From G965212025 sp965215765 (lineage in GTDB: Bacteria > Pseudomonadota > Gammaproteobacteria > Poriferisulfidales > Oxydemutatoraceae): a DNA stretch of 64,000 nucleotides. The notes beneath the pieces were generated by a model, which had not been told where the DNA came from, did no database searches, and saw only the letters and a program-made list of their open reading frames with translations. This document shows, piece by piece, positions 26,788-34,216 of this stretch; within the stretch, counting starts at the first letter, position 1; each line of letters opens with the position of its first letter. The DNA is taken from the NCBI GenBank assembly GCA_965215765.1, contig OZ244118.1, positions 1,240,001-1,304,000 on the forward strand, in the 5' to 3' direction. The translations under genes were made by a program, and so were the position numbers.

Positions 26788-27848
26788 CTGCCGAGGCCGC
26801 CCATGCTGTTGTCGATCTCCCGGTCTATGAGGGAGCCAAAGGCTTCGTCAATTGGGTTCGGACTGATTTTCAGATAATTCTCTGTGGAAGAAACTTTGAT
26901 CTCGGAGGTGTCGGGGTCACGGTAGAGGCTATGGAAGCACACGTGGTCATTCTTGCTTTTGTCCATAAGCAGGTTGAACCAATCAAGCATCACATAGTCG
27001 TGGGTTACCAGAATGATCTGCTGCTCATTGCGCGACAGTTCCAGCAGAATTTGCACGAGCAGTTCTGCCAGCTTGGGATTCAGGTTGGACTCTGGTTCGT
27101 CCCAGAACAGTGAGCCGCTGACACCGGGCTCGATCGCGCCGGTTTCCAGCAGGCGAGCAAGAATGCCTGCCTTGAGGAAACCTTCCGCCACGCAGTTGGC
27201 TGAGTATTCGGCATCCCCGGTTTTGAAGGTGACTCTGCCGCCACCGTGGAACACGAAATGACCGTTGTAGATGCCTTCGATCTCCGCAATGGCCCATTTG
27301 GATTTTTCGTGAAGCATTTCTTTTCGGACTTCAGGGAGATCCAGCAACAGGCAGATGTCCTGATACCTCTGATCAAAGGAGACGCCGTATTTCTCATACA
27401 GGCTGCTGAAACCCTTCATAAAGGAAAGGACTTCTTTCGTTGGGATGAAAACCGCCTCTGATCGGTACTGCTCATAGTTATTCCGGTTCGGGATGACCAG
27501 TGCCTTGGAATTACTGGAAAAGGTCGCGGTGATCTTTTGGTCTTGGGCAAACCGGGCGTGGAGAGAGGCTTGGCTGGTTGCTCCTTGGTGATGCATCTTT
27601 CCCAGTTTGTCGTCCAAAGGCATGAAAAGATGGAGCAGCCTGGCCGTCAGTGCATCTTTGAGATCTTCGGCGTCGGCATCGGGCTTGTTCTTGAACAGTG
27701 ACGCACCGGCGCACAGGCAGTATGCAGCTTTGAGCAAGTGAGTTTTGCCCGTGCCGTTTTCACCGATGATCACGTTAATCCGGGGAGAGAAATCCAGCTT
27801 CAAGTTATTGAATATCGTGAAATTTCTCAGGTGTAGGTGCTCAATCAT
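26784..27848 (-). CDS. BREX-island AAA ATPase, copy 1
   Basis: 354 aa with Walker A GENGTGKTHLLKAAY, Walker B LFWDEPESNLNP and ILVTHDYVMLDWF. The region between carries LSFMKGFSSLYEKYG, usual for AAA_15/21-type ATPases found with nucleases or TOPRIM proteins. The start lies within a duplicated brxC tail segment, so its translation is no longer coupled to the intact brxC gene. It overlaps the nuclease-like gene by ATGA and is the intact pair of the two in the window. Confidence 0.85.
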   Translation of the reverse strand: MIEHLHLRNFTIFNNLKLDFSPRINVIIGENGTGKTHLLKAAYCLCAGASLFKNKPDADAEDLKDALTARLLHLFMPLDDKLGKMHHQGATSQASLHARFAQDQKITATFSSNSKALVIPNRNNYEQYRSEAVFIPTKEVLSFMKGFSSLYEKYGVSFDQRYQDICLLLDLPEVRKEMLHEKSKWAIAEIEGIYNGHFVFHGGGRVTFKTGDAEYSANCVAEGFLKAGILARLLETGAIEPGVSGSLFWDEPESNLNPKLAELLVQILLELSRNEQQIILVTHDYVMLDWFNLLMDKSKNDHVCFHSLYRDPDTSEIKVSSTENYLKISPNPIDEAFGSLIDREIDNSMGGLGR

Positions 27849-27903
27849 ATTTGGATTCTTTTGCCTTTGCGTATTTCTTTCAGGAGTGCCTTGCGCATGG
27901 ATT

Positions 27904-28122
27904 TCAGATAGTGTTCCACGTCACTCTCGTCAGCCAGCCAAGCTTTATCAAACGGAACCTGTTCTTGAACAGTGCCGCGCCGGTGCACAGGCAGTATGCA
28001 GCTTTGAGCAAATGGGTTTTGCCTGTGCCGTTCTCACCGATGATTACGTTAATCCGGGGAGAGAAATCCAGCTTCAAGTTATTGAATATTGTGAAATTTC
28101 TCAGGTGGAGGTGCTCAATCAT
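27904..28122 (-). pseudogene. ATPase 5' fragment fused out of frame to a brxC tail (unit 1)
   Basis: Same structure as the fragment at 25588-25806: 54 residues of ATPase including the P-loop, then out-of-frame brxC DNA. Its ATG overlaps the stop of the intact brxC (ATGA), so this position is where the ATPase originally began. Confidence 0.85.
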
Positions 28123-31100
28123 ATTTGGATTCTTTTGCCTTTGCGGATTTCTTTCAGCAGTGCTTCACGCATAGATTTCAGATAGTGTTCCACGTCACTC
28201 TCGTTAGCCAGCCAAGCTTTATCAAAGGGGACTTGCACAGAACGGCTAGACACGTACTCGGCCTTGGTTTCGGCTTGCGGTGCTTGGTTTCCTTCGTTCT
28301 TCAGAGCCGCGTCATCAATAGCAGGCGTTTCTGACCAAGCTACCAACTGCGAAAGCTGTTGCTGATAATTGTCTCTCTCAAAACAGTGCACGGCATCGCG
28401 GATGACCGCTATCAGTTTCCCTCGTTCAATGTCCGCCCTAAGCTCGTTGAAGGGTTGGACAATCAGTTCCTGCCGCTCGCTGCTCAAATCGCTGAATTCG
28501 GTCATGGAGCACAAGCGTTCTTGAAGCGCGTCTATGGTCCTTTTGGCTTTGGTTCTTTCTATGCTGATTTTGTCAATGACCTTCATTTGCAACGCCTCAG
28601 CCTGAGTCTTTAGCTGTTGCATACGGTTGCCCTTAAAGCATTCCGGATCCTTCAGGGCATTGTTTACCTGAAGCACTTCATCGCCGTCAATGTAGCGGAA
28701 GTTGGGCTCATTCGTCTGCACAAATTCGTACGCATCATCGAAAATTTTCTTTTGTTCCCCATCCATGAAATCACGAACCGGGTCAATCACGGCTTCCCTC
28801 ATTTCAAGTAGCGAGTCTTTTAAAGGTATCAACCCGGTTAGATACCAAGCGTAGGGCTTATCGCTATATTTCTTGAGTTGCTTGAGATTCTGTTCAAGGG
28901 CACCCGAAAATGGGTATTGAGACACCCGTTCAGCCAGCCGAATGAGGACGACTGTCAACTCCTGAAACCTTCTTATGGTCTCATTGCCCAGTGCTTTTGC
29001 CTCATTGGCACGCGGTGACTCATCGAAGAAATCTCCATGGAACTCCTTGAGTCCGCGAATCTGAGAGGCGGTGAATTCGATCTGAGGCACCAGTACCACA
29101 TTGTCGTGGGCACGTGAATTCCTTAACGTTCGCTCCAGCTTGTCCCCTTCGAGAAAATTGCTGTCGGTGCTTGCCTCAACCTTGCCCCGGGCGCAGAGCT
29201 TTGCCAGCGTGCAGAGTATGGCCGCGTAATACCAGCCATATGGCTTGTGTTCGAGTTTTTCCAGCAACCTCTTCAGTGTGGTGCGGATCCCGCTTTGCTT
29301 GTTGCTCTGTATAAAGGCAAGCAATTCATGCTCGGGTTCGGGCAAAGCGTCATTGCCGAATAATTCCTGCTCCGGCTGTTCGAGGCACCGGGCAATGCCA
29401 TCCTCGCTATAGGTTTTGTCGGGCAGCATCCGCAGGTTCCGATACGTACGTTCAACGAGTAGTTGAAAACCGCGTTGCACACGGGTTTGCGCGTCCTCAG
29501 CGATGACTTCAATACCGCTACCCGCCACGAACAACTCGGCATCTTTCATAAGTTTCTGCACAAGTTGCTGAAGTTCGGTGTATCGCGCCTGGTTCAGATG
29601 ACCTTTGTGACTCAGAATGAGGTTGATCGCCTCACGCTGGGCGTTCGAGGTGTTTTGGCGAATGTACTTCTCGACTCGCATGTACATGAGCGCATCGCGA
29701 ACCAATTGCTCATCAAGTGGCATCCAGACCAGCAGTTCGTCCCGAACCTTGCTCTGCGTCAGTAGCACGGCTCTACTCTCAGCACTTTCGCGGAACGGGC
29801 TGACGACGTGGATCGTCAGTTCATGCTCTCTCCCGTACAGGCGGTCATCAAGCTTCCTGGAGAAGGGGTAATCCTGGCCATTCTTGTCGTAGCGGATCTT
29901 CTTCTGCTTGATGACATGGTCAAAAATAATTTTTTGAAGCTCTTCTGCAACGTCAGAGAGATCCACATCGGTGTTCTTGATTTCCCGTTCGACATCTTGT
30001 TCCTCGTTGGTCAGATATTCGTAGAATTCTCCGTTTCGTTGCACATAAGTCTGTTGTTCCAGAAGGTCGAGGGCAACTGCGACCCTTTTCTGAAGTTCGG
30101 GCAGCCCCTGATTGAACGCATCCAGCATCAGGGTCGACAGGTTTCGCGGTGTTGGCTTGAACTCCTTGACGTATTTGACCAGGAACAGCGTTTTCAGCAG
30201 TCGGATCTCAAAGCAGTCTTCGTCAGGGTGTTCAAGGTTACCTTCAGCTCGAATAATGGCTCGCTGGATGTTGGACTTCAGCGCGGTACGAATCCCCTCA
30301 AACATCAGATCAAAGGTCGCCAGCTGGCCGATTTCATGATTATTAATATGGACTGCGACCTGCTGGAACACGCCAAGCATGGAACGCTCACCCACCGAGC
30401 TGTGCTTGCCCTCAAAGGCATTGTGTTGTGACAAGCCCTGAATGGCCGCCTGGAACAGCGAGAATTGGTACGGGACAAACGGGTAGCTGTCAATGAAGTG
30501 ATCCTGATCCCGAAAGTTCGAGTTGGGCAGGGAACCGTCCGCAAAGTCAAACAGAGTCTTGAAGTTGTTGTACTGCACACCATAGATGTCCGACAGCAGC
30601 CGAGTGCCCTCTGCGCTTTTTTGCAGCAGGCGCTTTTGAATGACCTCCTCCACGTCGGCGCTGGTCAATTTCATGCGGTTGGGAAATCGCGCCTGAATCT
30701 TGGAAAAATCGTGACCCAGCCGTTTGCCCATTTCGCCCACAACCATCTCCATGTCTTCCTGAGCGGTCACGATGATCCACGCGCGACCTCGGCACTTGGT
30801 GGCAAGACTTTCGGCAACAGTCTGAAGGTTTGTCATGAGCTTGATATTTTCGGCTATGTACTGACCCGCCTCATCGACAAAAAAATTCAGCCGGAACGAA
30901 GGTTCTTGCTGCTCAATGTAGGCGTGAACCCGTTCGGCAAAATCCTCAATGGAGACCCTGTATTCGTCTCGGTACTTGGTCAGTATCCCCTTGGCGGATG
31001 CCTCGTCCTTGCCTGTGACGCAAGCGTAGGCCTTGGCGATGTTCTCGCTCTCCAGAAGAGACTGCTCACGACCTCTCTCCCAGCCTTGAGGCGCCACAGA

Positions 31101-31706
31101 GCGGTAGGCTTCTTTGAATTGTTTATAAAGACCGCGACTGTCAAGATCACGCTCAAACTGAGCGATGTGTCCCTGTTTGCCGTAGTAGCCACACATCTCG
31201 TCAAAGACTTTGACAAAGACAGCCAGAAGGGCATCAGTCTGGGTTTTGCTGATGACGTCCGCTTTCTGGTCTATGTTGAACAGAATGCTTTTAGACGGGA
31301 TGTTGGCTGCCCGCCTAAGGTTAGCCCGCAGAATTTCGTCATCACCACATTTGGACAGCAACAGATCGAGTGTTGTCTTGCCTTCTATTTCCCGATTTTC
31401 CAACAGCAGAGCCAGTATCTTCAAAAGGTGCGATTTGCCGGATCCGAAGAAGCCTGAAATCCAGACACCATTGGCATTCTCGTAGTCGTTGTAGGCACCC
31501 AGGAACGAGTCGAGACTGTTGGTAACTTCCTTGGTGAGCACGTATTCCTCTATTTCAATGCGAAGGCTCGCTTTATCGTCTGCCTTGATGACCCCTTCTA
31601 TCAGGCGGCCAACCGGTTTCTCAAAGATGTTCTTTAGAGTTGTCACGTTTTTCTTGTTGCACCTCGCAATGAAAGATGTTGAATGCCCGATAGTACTTGT
31701 CGTCAT
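28119..31706 (-). CDS. brxC: BREX ATPase BrxC
   Basis: Up to 1195 aa. Homology to BrxC begins at residue about 21 (LKNIFEKPVGRLIEGVIKAD). The true start may be the GTG at 31646, which shortens the overlap with brxB to 26 bases. Walker A is GFFGSGKSHLLKILALLLEN near residue 85; VDEAGQYIAENIKLMTNL near 280 is the Walker B region. BrxC is an essential AAA+ component of BREX, which blocks phage DNA replication using methylation by PglX to mark self. The last codons are repeated three more times downstream. In this window pglX, pglZ and brxL are missing. Confidence 0.95.
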   Translation of the reverse strand: MTTSTIGHSTSFIARCNKKNVTTLKNIFEKPVGRLIEGVIKADDKASLRIEIEEYVLTKEVTNSLDSFLGAYNDYENANGVWISGFFGSGKSHLLKILALLLENREIEGKTTLDLLLSKCGDDEILRANLRRAANIPSKSILFNIDQKADVISKTQTDALLAVFVKVFDEMCGYYGKQGHIAQFERDLDSRGLYKQFKEAYRSVAPQGWERGREQSLLESENIAKAYACVTGKDEASAKGILTKYRDEYRVSIEDFAERVHAYIEQQEPSFRLNFFVDEAGQYIAENIKLMTNLQTVAESLATKCRGRAWIIVTAQEDMEMVVGEMGKRLGHDFSKIQARFPNRMKLTSADVEEVIQKRLLQKSAEGTRLLSDIYGVQYNNFKTLFDFADGSLPNSNFRDQDHFIDSYPFVPYQFSLFQAAIQGLSQHNAFEGKHSSVGERSMLGVFQQVAVHINNHEIGQLATFDLMFEGIRTALKSNIQRAIIRAEGNLEHPDEDCFEIRLLKTLFLVKYVKEFKPTPRNLSTLMLDAFNQGLPELQKRVAVALDLLEQQTYVQRNGEFYEYLTNEEQDVEREIKNTDVDLSDVAEELQKIIFDHVIKQKKIRYDKNGQDYPFSRKLDDRLYGREHELTIHVVSPFRESAESRAVLLTQSKVRDELLVWMPLDEQLVRDALMYMRVEKYIRQNTSNAQREAINLILSHKGHLNQARYTELQQLVQKLMKDAELFVAGSGIEVIAEDAQTRVQRGFQLLVERTYRNLRMLPDKTYSEDGIARCLEQPEQELFGNDALPEPEHELLAFIQSNKQSGIRTTLKRLLEKLEHKPYGWYYAAILCTLAKLCARGKVEASTDSNFLEGDKLERTLRNSRAHDNVVLVPQIEFTASQIRGLKEFHGDFFDESPRANEAKALGNETIRRFQELTVVLIRLAERVSQYPFSGALEQNLKQLKKYSDKPYAWYLTGLIPLKDSLLEMREAVIDPVRDFMDGEQKKIFDDAYEFVQTNEPNFRYIDGDEVLQVNNALKDPECFKGNRMQQLKTQAEALQMKVIDKISIERTKAKRTIDALQERLCSMTEFSDLSSERQELIVQPFNELRADIERGKLIAVIRDAVHCFERDNYQQQLSQLVAWSETPAIDDAALKNEGNQAPQAETKAEYVSSRSVQVPFDKAWLANESDVEHYLKSMREALLKEIRKGKRIQI

Positions 31707-32268
31707 GCAGCCTTCCGAAGAGCTTCAGCGATGCTCCCGACTCCGGCGAGTGAGTGTAGTCCCCCGGGAAAAACATGACGGTCGGCTTTTCCTTCGCCGC
31801 GCTCTGCAAGTTATTCAAGACACAGTGCGAACGGATATAGGGGAACACCTCGCCGACCCCCGAAAGAAAGAGTACATCAAAATCCGCTTTTTTCATCCTG
31901 TCTGCAATGGCCGGGACAAGGTGTGTCTCCGGATCCAACACCCCCTGCAACAAGTCTTTGAGCTCCTCCTTGGAGATGGATTGTTCCATTTCGATAATTA
32001 AATCCCAAATATTACGCTCCTTCAGAATGCCTACGGAAAGGTCGTAAAGATTGATCTCCAGAACCCGAACCTTGTTTTTTTCCAAGCGCTTGATCAGCTT
32101 ATGTCGGAGCTGCTCCACATCAACGGACTCTTCCGGTTCGAAAGGGCAAATGAAGAACGGCACCTCATTGTTAAGACCCTGATTTTTGAGAAAACGCTGG
32201 CTGGAGATGACTGCAAACAAGTGCCGGAATTTGTCCTCAGTATCCATTTTGGCTGTATCTGCCGTCAC
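31621..32268 (-). CDS. brxB: BREX protein BrxB (DUF1788)
   Basis: 215 aa, matching DUF1788 along its length: FKNQ-type start (RFLKNQGLNNEVPFFICPF), LEINLYDLSVGILKER, and LFLSGVGEVFPYIRSHCVLN with PTVMFFPGDY near the end. BrxB is a structural component of type 1 BREX. It overlaps brxA by four bases (ATGA) and brxC by at least 26 bases, so all three are one translational unit. Confidence 0.95.
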   Translation of the reverse strand: MTADTAKMDTEDKFRHLFAVISSQRFLKNQGLNNEVPFFICPFEPEESVDVEQLRHKLIKRLEKNKVRVLEINLYDLSVGILKERNIWDLIIEMEQSISKEELKDLLQGVLDPETHLVPAIADRMKKADFDVLFLSGVGEVFPYIRSHCVLNNLQSAAKEKPTVMFFPGDYTHSPESGASLKLFGRLHDDKYYRAFNIFHCEVQQEKRDNSKEHL

Positions 32269-32879
32269 TGCGCCATCCTCTTCAGGTCGGATTCAAAAGC
32301 AGGGAAGTACAAAACATCTTCGCGGCTACCCCGAGGGATGGTATCCAACAGGCGCCGGCTGAGTATGGCCGAGTTAATCATGTTGCTGGTCGTCAAAAGA
32401 CCAGCCTCGCGAAGCACCCTGAAAAGCACCTGCCGCATCTTGCTGCGAGTTACCGGTCGGATCTCATCCAGTTCCGAATGCCACACGGACTTCCGGTTGA
32501 GAAAGGCGTCAAAATCCTCGTGACTCAAATCCGTCTTGAAAGAGATGTAACGGTCACGAAGAACTTCGACTGCGAAGTCAGCGATGAACCTGTACCGGCG
32601 GCACATCGCGAGCCACAAGAGGTGGGTTTGTTCCTGGCGGCTTCCATCAACAAGAAGTTCAAGCTCACCGAGGCTCAGAGTCTTCAGCCGAGAGCTAACT
32701 TCCCGGTAGACGCGCCTCAGCGTACTCATGGTTCTGCTTTGCAACAGGTTTTCCGAGATGACCTTGTCGCGAACCGAAACCCAGCTACCGAGTTCAAGAT
32801 ACAGTGCAGTCAGCCTTACCGACTCGAGGTAAAAAAGGCTACCCGTCGTAAATGACAAGCTGTATCTGCCGTTGTTCAT
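32265..32879 (-). CDS. brxA: BREX protein BrxA (DUF1819)
   Basis: 204 aa with the DUF1819 pattern: YSLSFTTGSLFYLESVRLTA at the start, RRVYREVSSRLKTLSLGELE, HLLWLAMCRRYRFIADFAVE and FDAFLNRKSVWHSELDEI. BrxA is a small DNA-binding protein required for BREX phage exclusion in several systems. It is the first BREX gene proper; its start overlaps the stop of the frameshifted HTH gene upstream. Confidence 0.95.
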   Translation of the reverse strand: MNNGRYSLSFTTGSLFYLESVRLTALYLELGSWVSVRDKVISENLLQSRTMSTLRRVYREVSSRLKTLSLGELELLVDGSRQEQTHLLWLAMCRRYRFIADFAVEVLRDRYISFKTDLSHEDFDAFLNRKSVWHSELDEIRPVTRSKMRQVLFRVLREAGLLTTSNMINSAILSRRLLDTIPRGSREDVLYFPAFESDLKRMAQ

Positions 32880-33087
32880 TCGTGGTTTTGACCTTTCATT
32901 GCATATTTGGCAGCGCTGCCGGCCTTCATCTGCTTGTCCACTTTGTCTTTTTTGAACTTCCAGAGGCGACCCACGTGACGCGCAGGTATTTTATGTTTAT
33001 CAGGTCGCTTGTGCATGGTGACATTGCTGACTCCGAGGTGCTCGCAAGTTTACCTGTCGATAACCAGCGATCTTGCATTTTGGCCAT
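32876..33087 (-). pseudogene. Excisionase-like HTH gene with a frameshift, upstream of brxA
   Basis: The start (MQDRWLSTGKLA) and the remainder (EHLGVSNVTMHKRPDKHKIP, then VGRLWKFKKDKVDKQM) together give a MerR/excisionase-type DNA-binding protein of about 70 aa, but they are in different frames. The shift lies near 33045. Its stop overlaps the brxA ATG (ATGA), so the intact gene was coupled to brxA and may have regulated the operon. A sequencing indel would also explain it. Confidence 0.7.
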
Positions 33088-33749
33088 TTTTCAGGTTCCT
33101 CGTGGGCGGTTGGGCTAGGTCGCGCGCAGGTCAGAGGCGAAGTTCGGGAAAGTAGGTGAGGTTCCCCTGTGAACCGCCTGAAAATATATGATTTGGGCAC
33201 CGGGTGTTAAAGGTTTATGGCGATTTAAGCCGACCAGTTTCTGGCAGAGGCGATGCCGTACGCAAGAAGCGGGCTTGATGCCGATTCCAACACGTGGCAC
33301 CCGACAGGTTGGGGCAGGAATGATGAGCGGTGGGTTCGGACGGACGGGACGGGTGTTGGGGTCGGACGGAAGGTGTGGTGTGGGTTCTGACGAAGGGACG
33401 GGAGACAGATCCGTGCGGAAGGAACGTGCGTTGGGTTCGGACGGAAGAGCAGGGCGGCGAGTTTGGATGGAAGGGTCGTGAGGCAGATCCGGGTGGAAGA
33501 GTAGTGGGCAGGTTCGGGTGTAAAGAGTCGGGTGTTTGTTCTTTGGGTTCACGCCGGGCTTGTCAGGGCGAAGTCCTCTAGGCAGGTTGGTCGCCATCCT
33601 CTCTGGCTCACCTCTGCTAACGATGTGGTCTTCCGGGCGAATTTCGGTCTAGGTGCGGAGTTCGGGTGTCGTTCTTTGAGCTCATGTAGGGTTTGCCGGA
33701 GCGAAGCTTTCTGGCAGGTTGGTCGCTATCCACTCTGGTTCACTCTCCG
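33088..33749. other. G-rich degenerate repeats and a tandem duplication, no gene
   Basis: 33330-33480 is a G-rich tract with recurring GGGTTCGGACGGA-like units on the plus strand. 33528-33785 holds a diverged direct repeat of about 136 bp sharing GGCAGGTTGGTCGC and CTAACGATGTGGTCTTCCGG; the latter sequence recurs at 44349. Open frames here look like products of base composition rather than genes. Confidence 0.5.
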
Positions 33750-33833
33750 CTAACGATGTGGTCTTCCGGGAAAATTTTAGGTTGAGCCAGGAAAAACAGA
33801 AAATCAGAACACAAGCAGGGAAAGGATGCCGGA

Positions 33834-34216
33834 GACTTGGGATGCCCACCAGCCTTATGGATTGAGGGCGGCGGTGCTCAAGATTGATGCTAAGCGGGCT
33901 AAACCATCTGCTGAAAAGCGCAAACCATTAGCTTTTTGTAGTGAAGGTTGAAAGAGGGGCGGCGTGGAAAGAGAGGAATGCTCCACAGGACGAGTTGTAC
34001 GACCGACCGGCAAAACTCGTGGTTCTGTAGTAACCACCTAGCAACCATTCGGGAATGGGGACGACTAGATGGCTCCCCGCCCGAGAACGGCTAGCCTTTC
34101 AATGATTGATGTAGATGGTCGACCTGAGAATGTGCTCTTTGGTCAGTTCTTTCTATTGGTCTGTGGCTTTTATGGAGTCATGCTGATGCGAAGCCGTACG
34201 GAAAGGTCGAAATTCA
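33834..34216 (-). repeat. SIR2 3'-flanking repeat, copy 1
   Basis: About 380 bases downstream of the first SIR2 gene, including its stop codon, recur downstream of SIR2-3 (44428-44813) and SIR2-4 (50935-51329). A shorter piece (about 39970-40072) follows SIR2-2. Landmarks are GTAGTAACC, GAGAACGGCTAGCCTTTC and GGAGTCATGCTGATG. An ACAGGACGAGTT...AACTCGTGGTTCTGT inverted repeat occurs here but is not kept well in the other copies. Copies 1 and 3 stay similar further out to GCTAACGATGTGGTC. Confidence 0.8.

Larger units (their letters stand above)
24113..28417. repeat. 2316-bp tandem duplication in the BREX operon
   Basis: Unit 1 is 26102-28417 and unit 2 runs from 26101 leftward to about 24113, lacking its last part. 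Corresponding genes are offset by exactly 2316 bases (28119/25803, 27848/25532, 26784/24468). The junction between units lies within pglX codon about 46 and brxC. An older 271-274-bp duplication (about 27687-27960 and 27961-28233) is present inside both units. Confidence 0.9.

Noticed and set aside
30465..31457. A 330-codon frame antisense to brxC
   Set aside because: It lies entirely over the brxC ATPase domain and is a codon-bias artefact.
33115..33597. A 160-codon Pro/Arg-rich minus-strand frame
   Set aside because: Its composition follows from the G-rich repeats on the opposite strand; no start signal or family.
33834..34216. SIR2 flank repeat as a group II intron or retron RNA
   Set aside because: No reverse transcriptase gene, no domain V-like stem and no multicopy-DNA inverted repeats were found; some phrases only superficially resemble intron ends.
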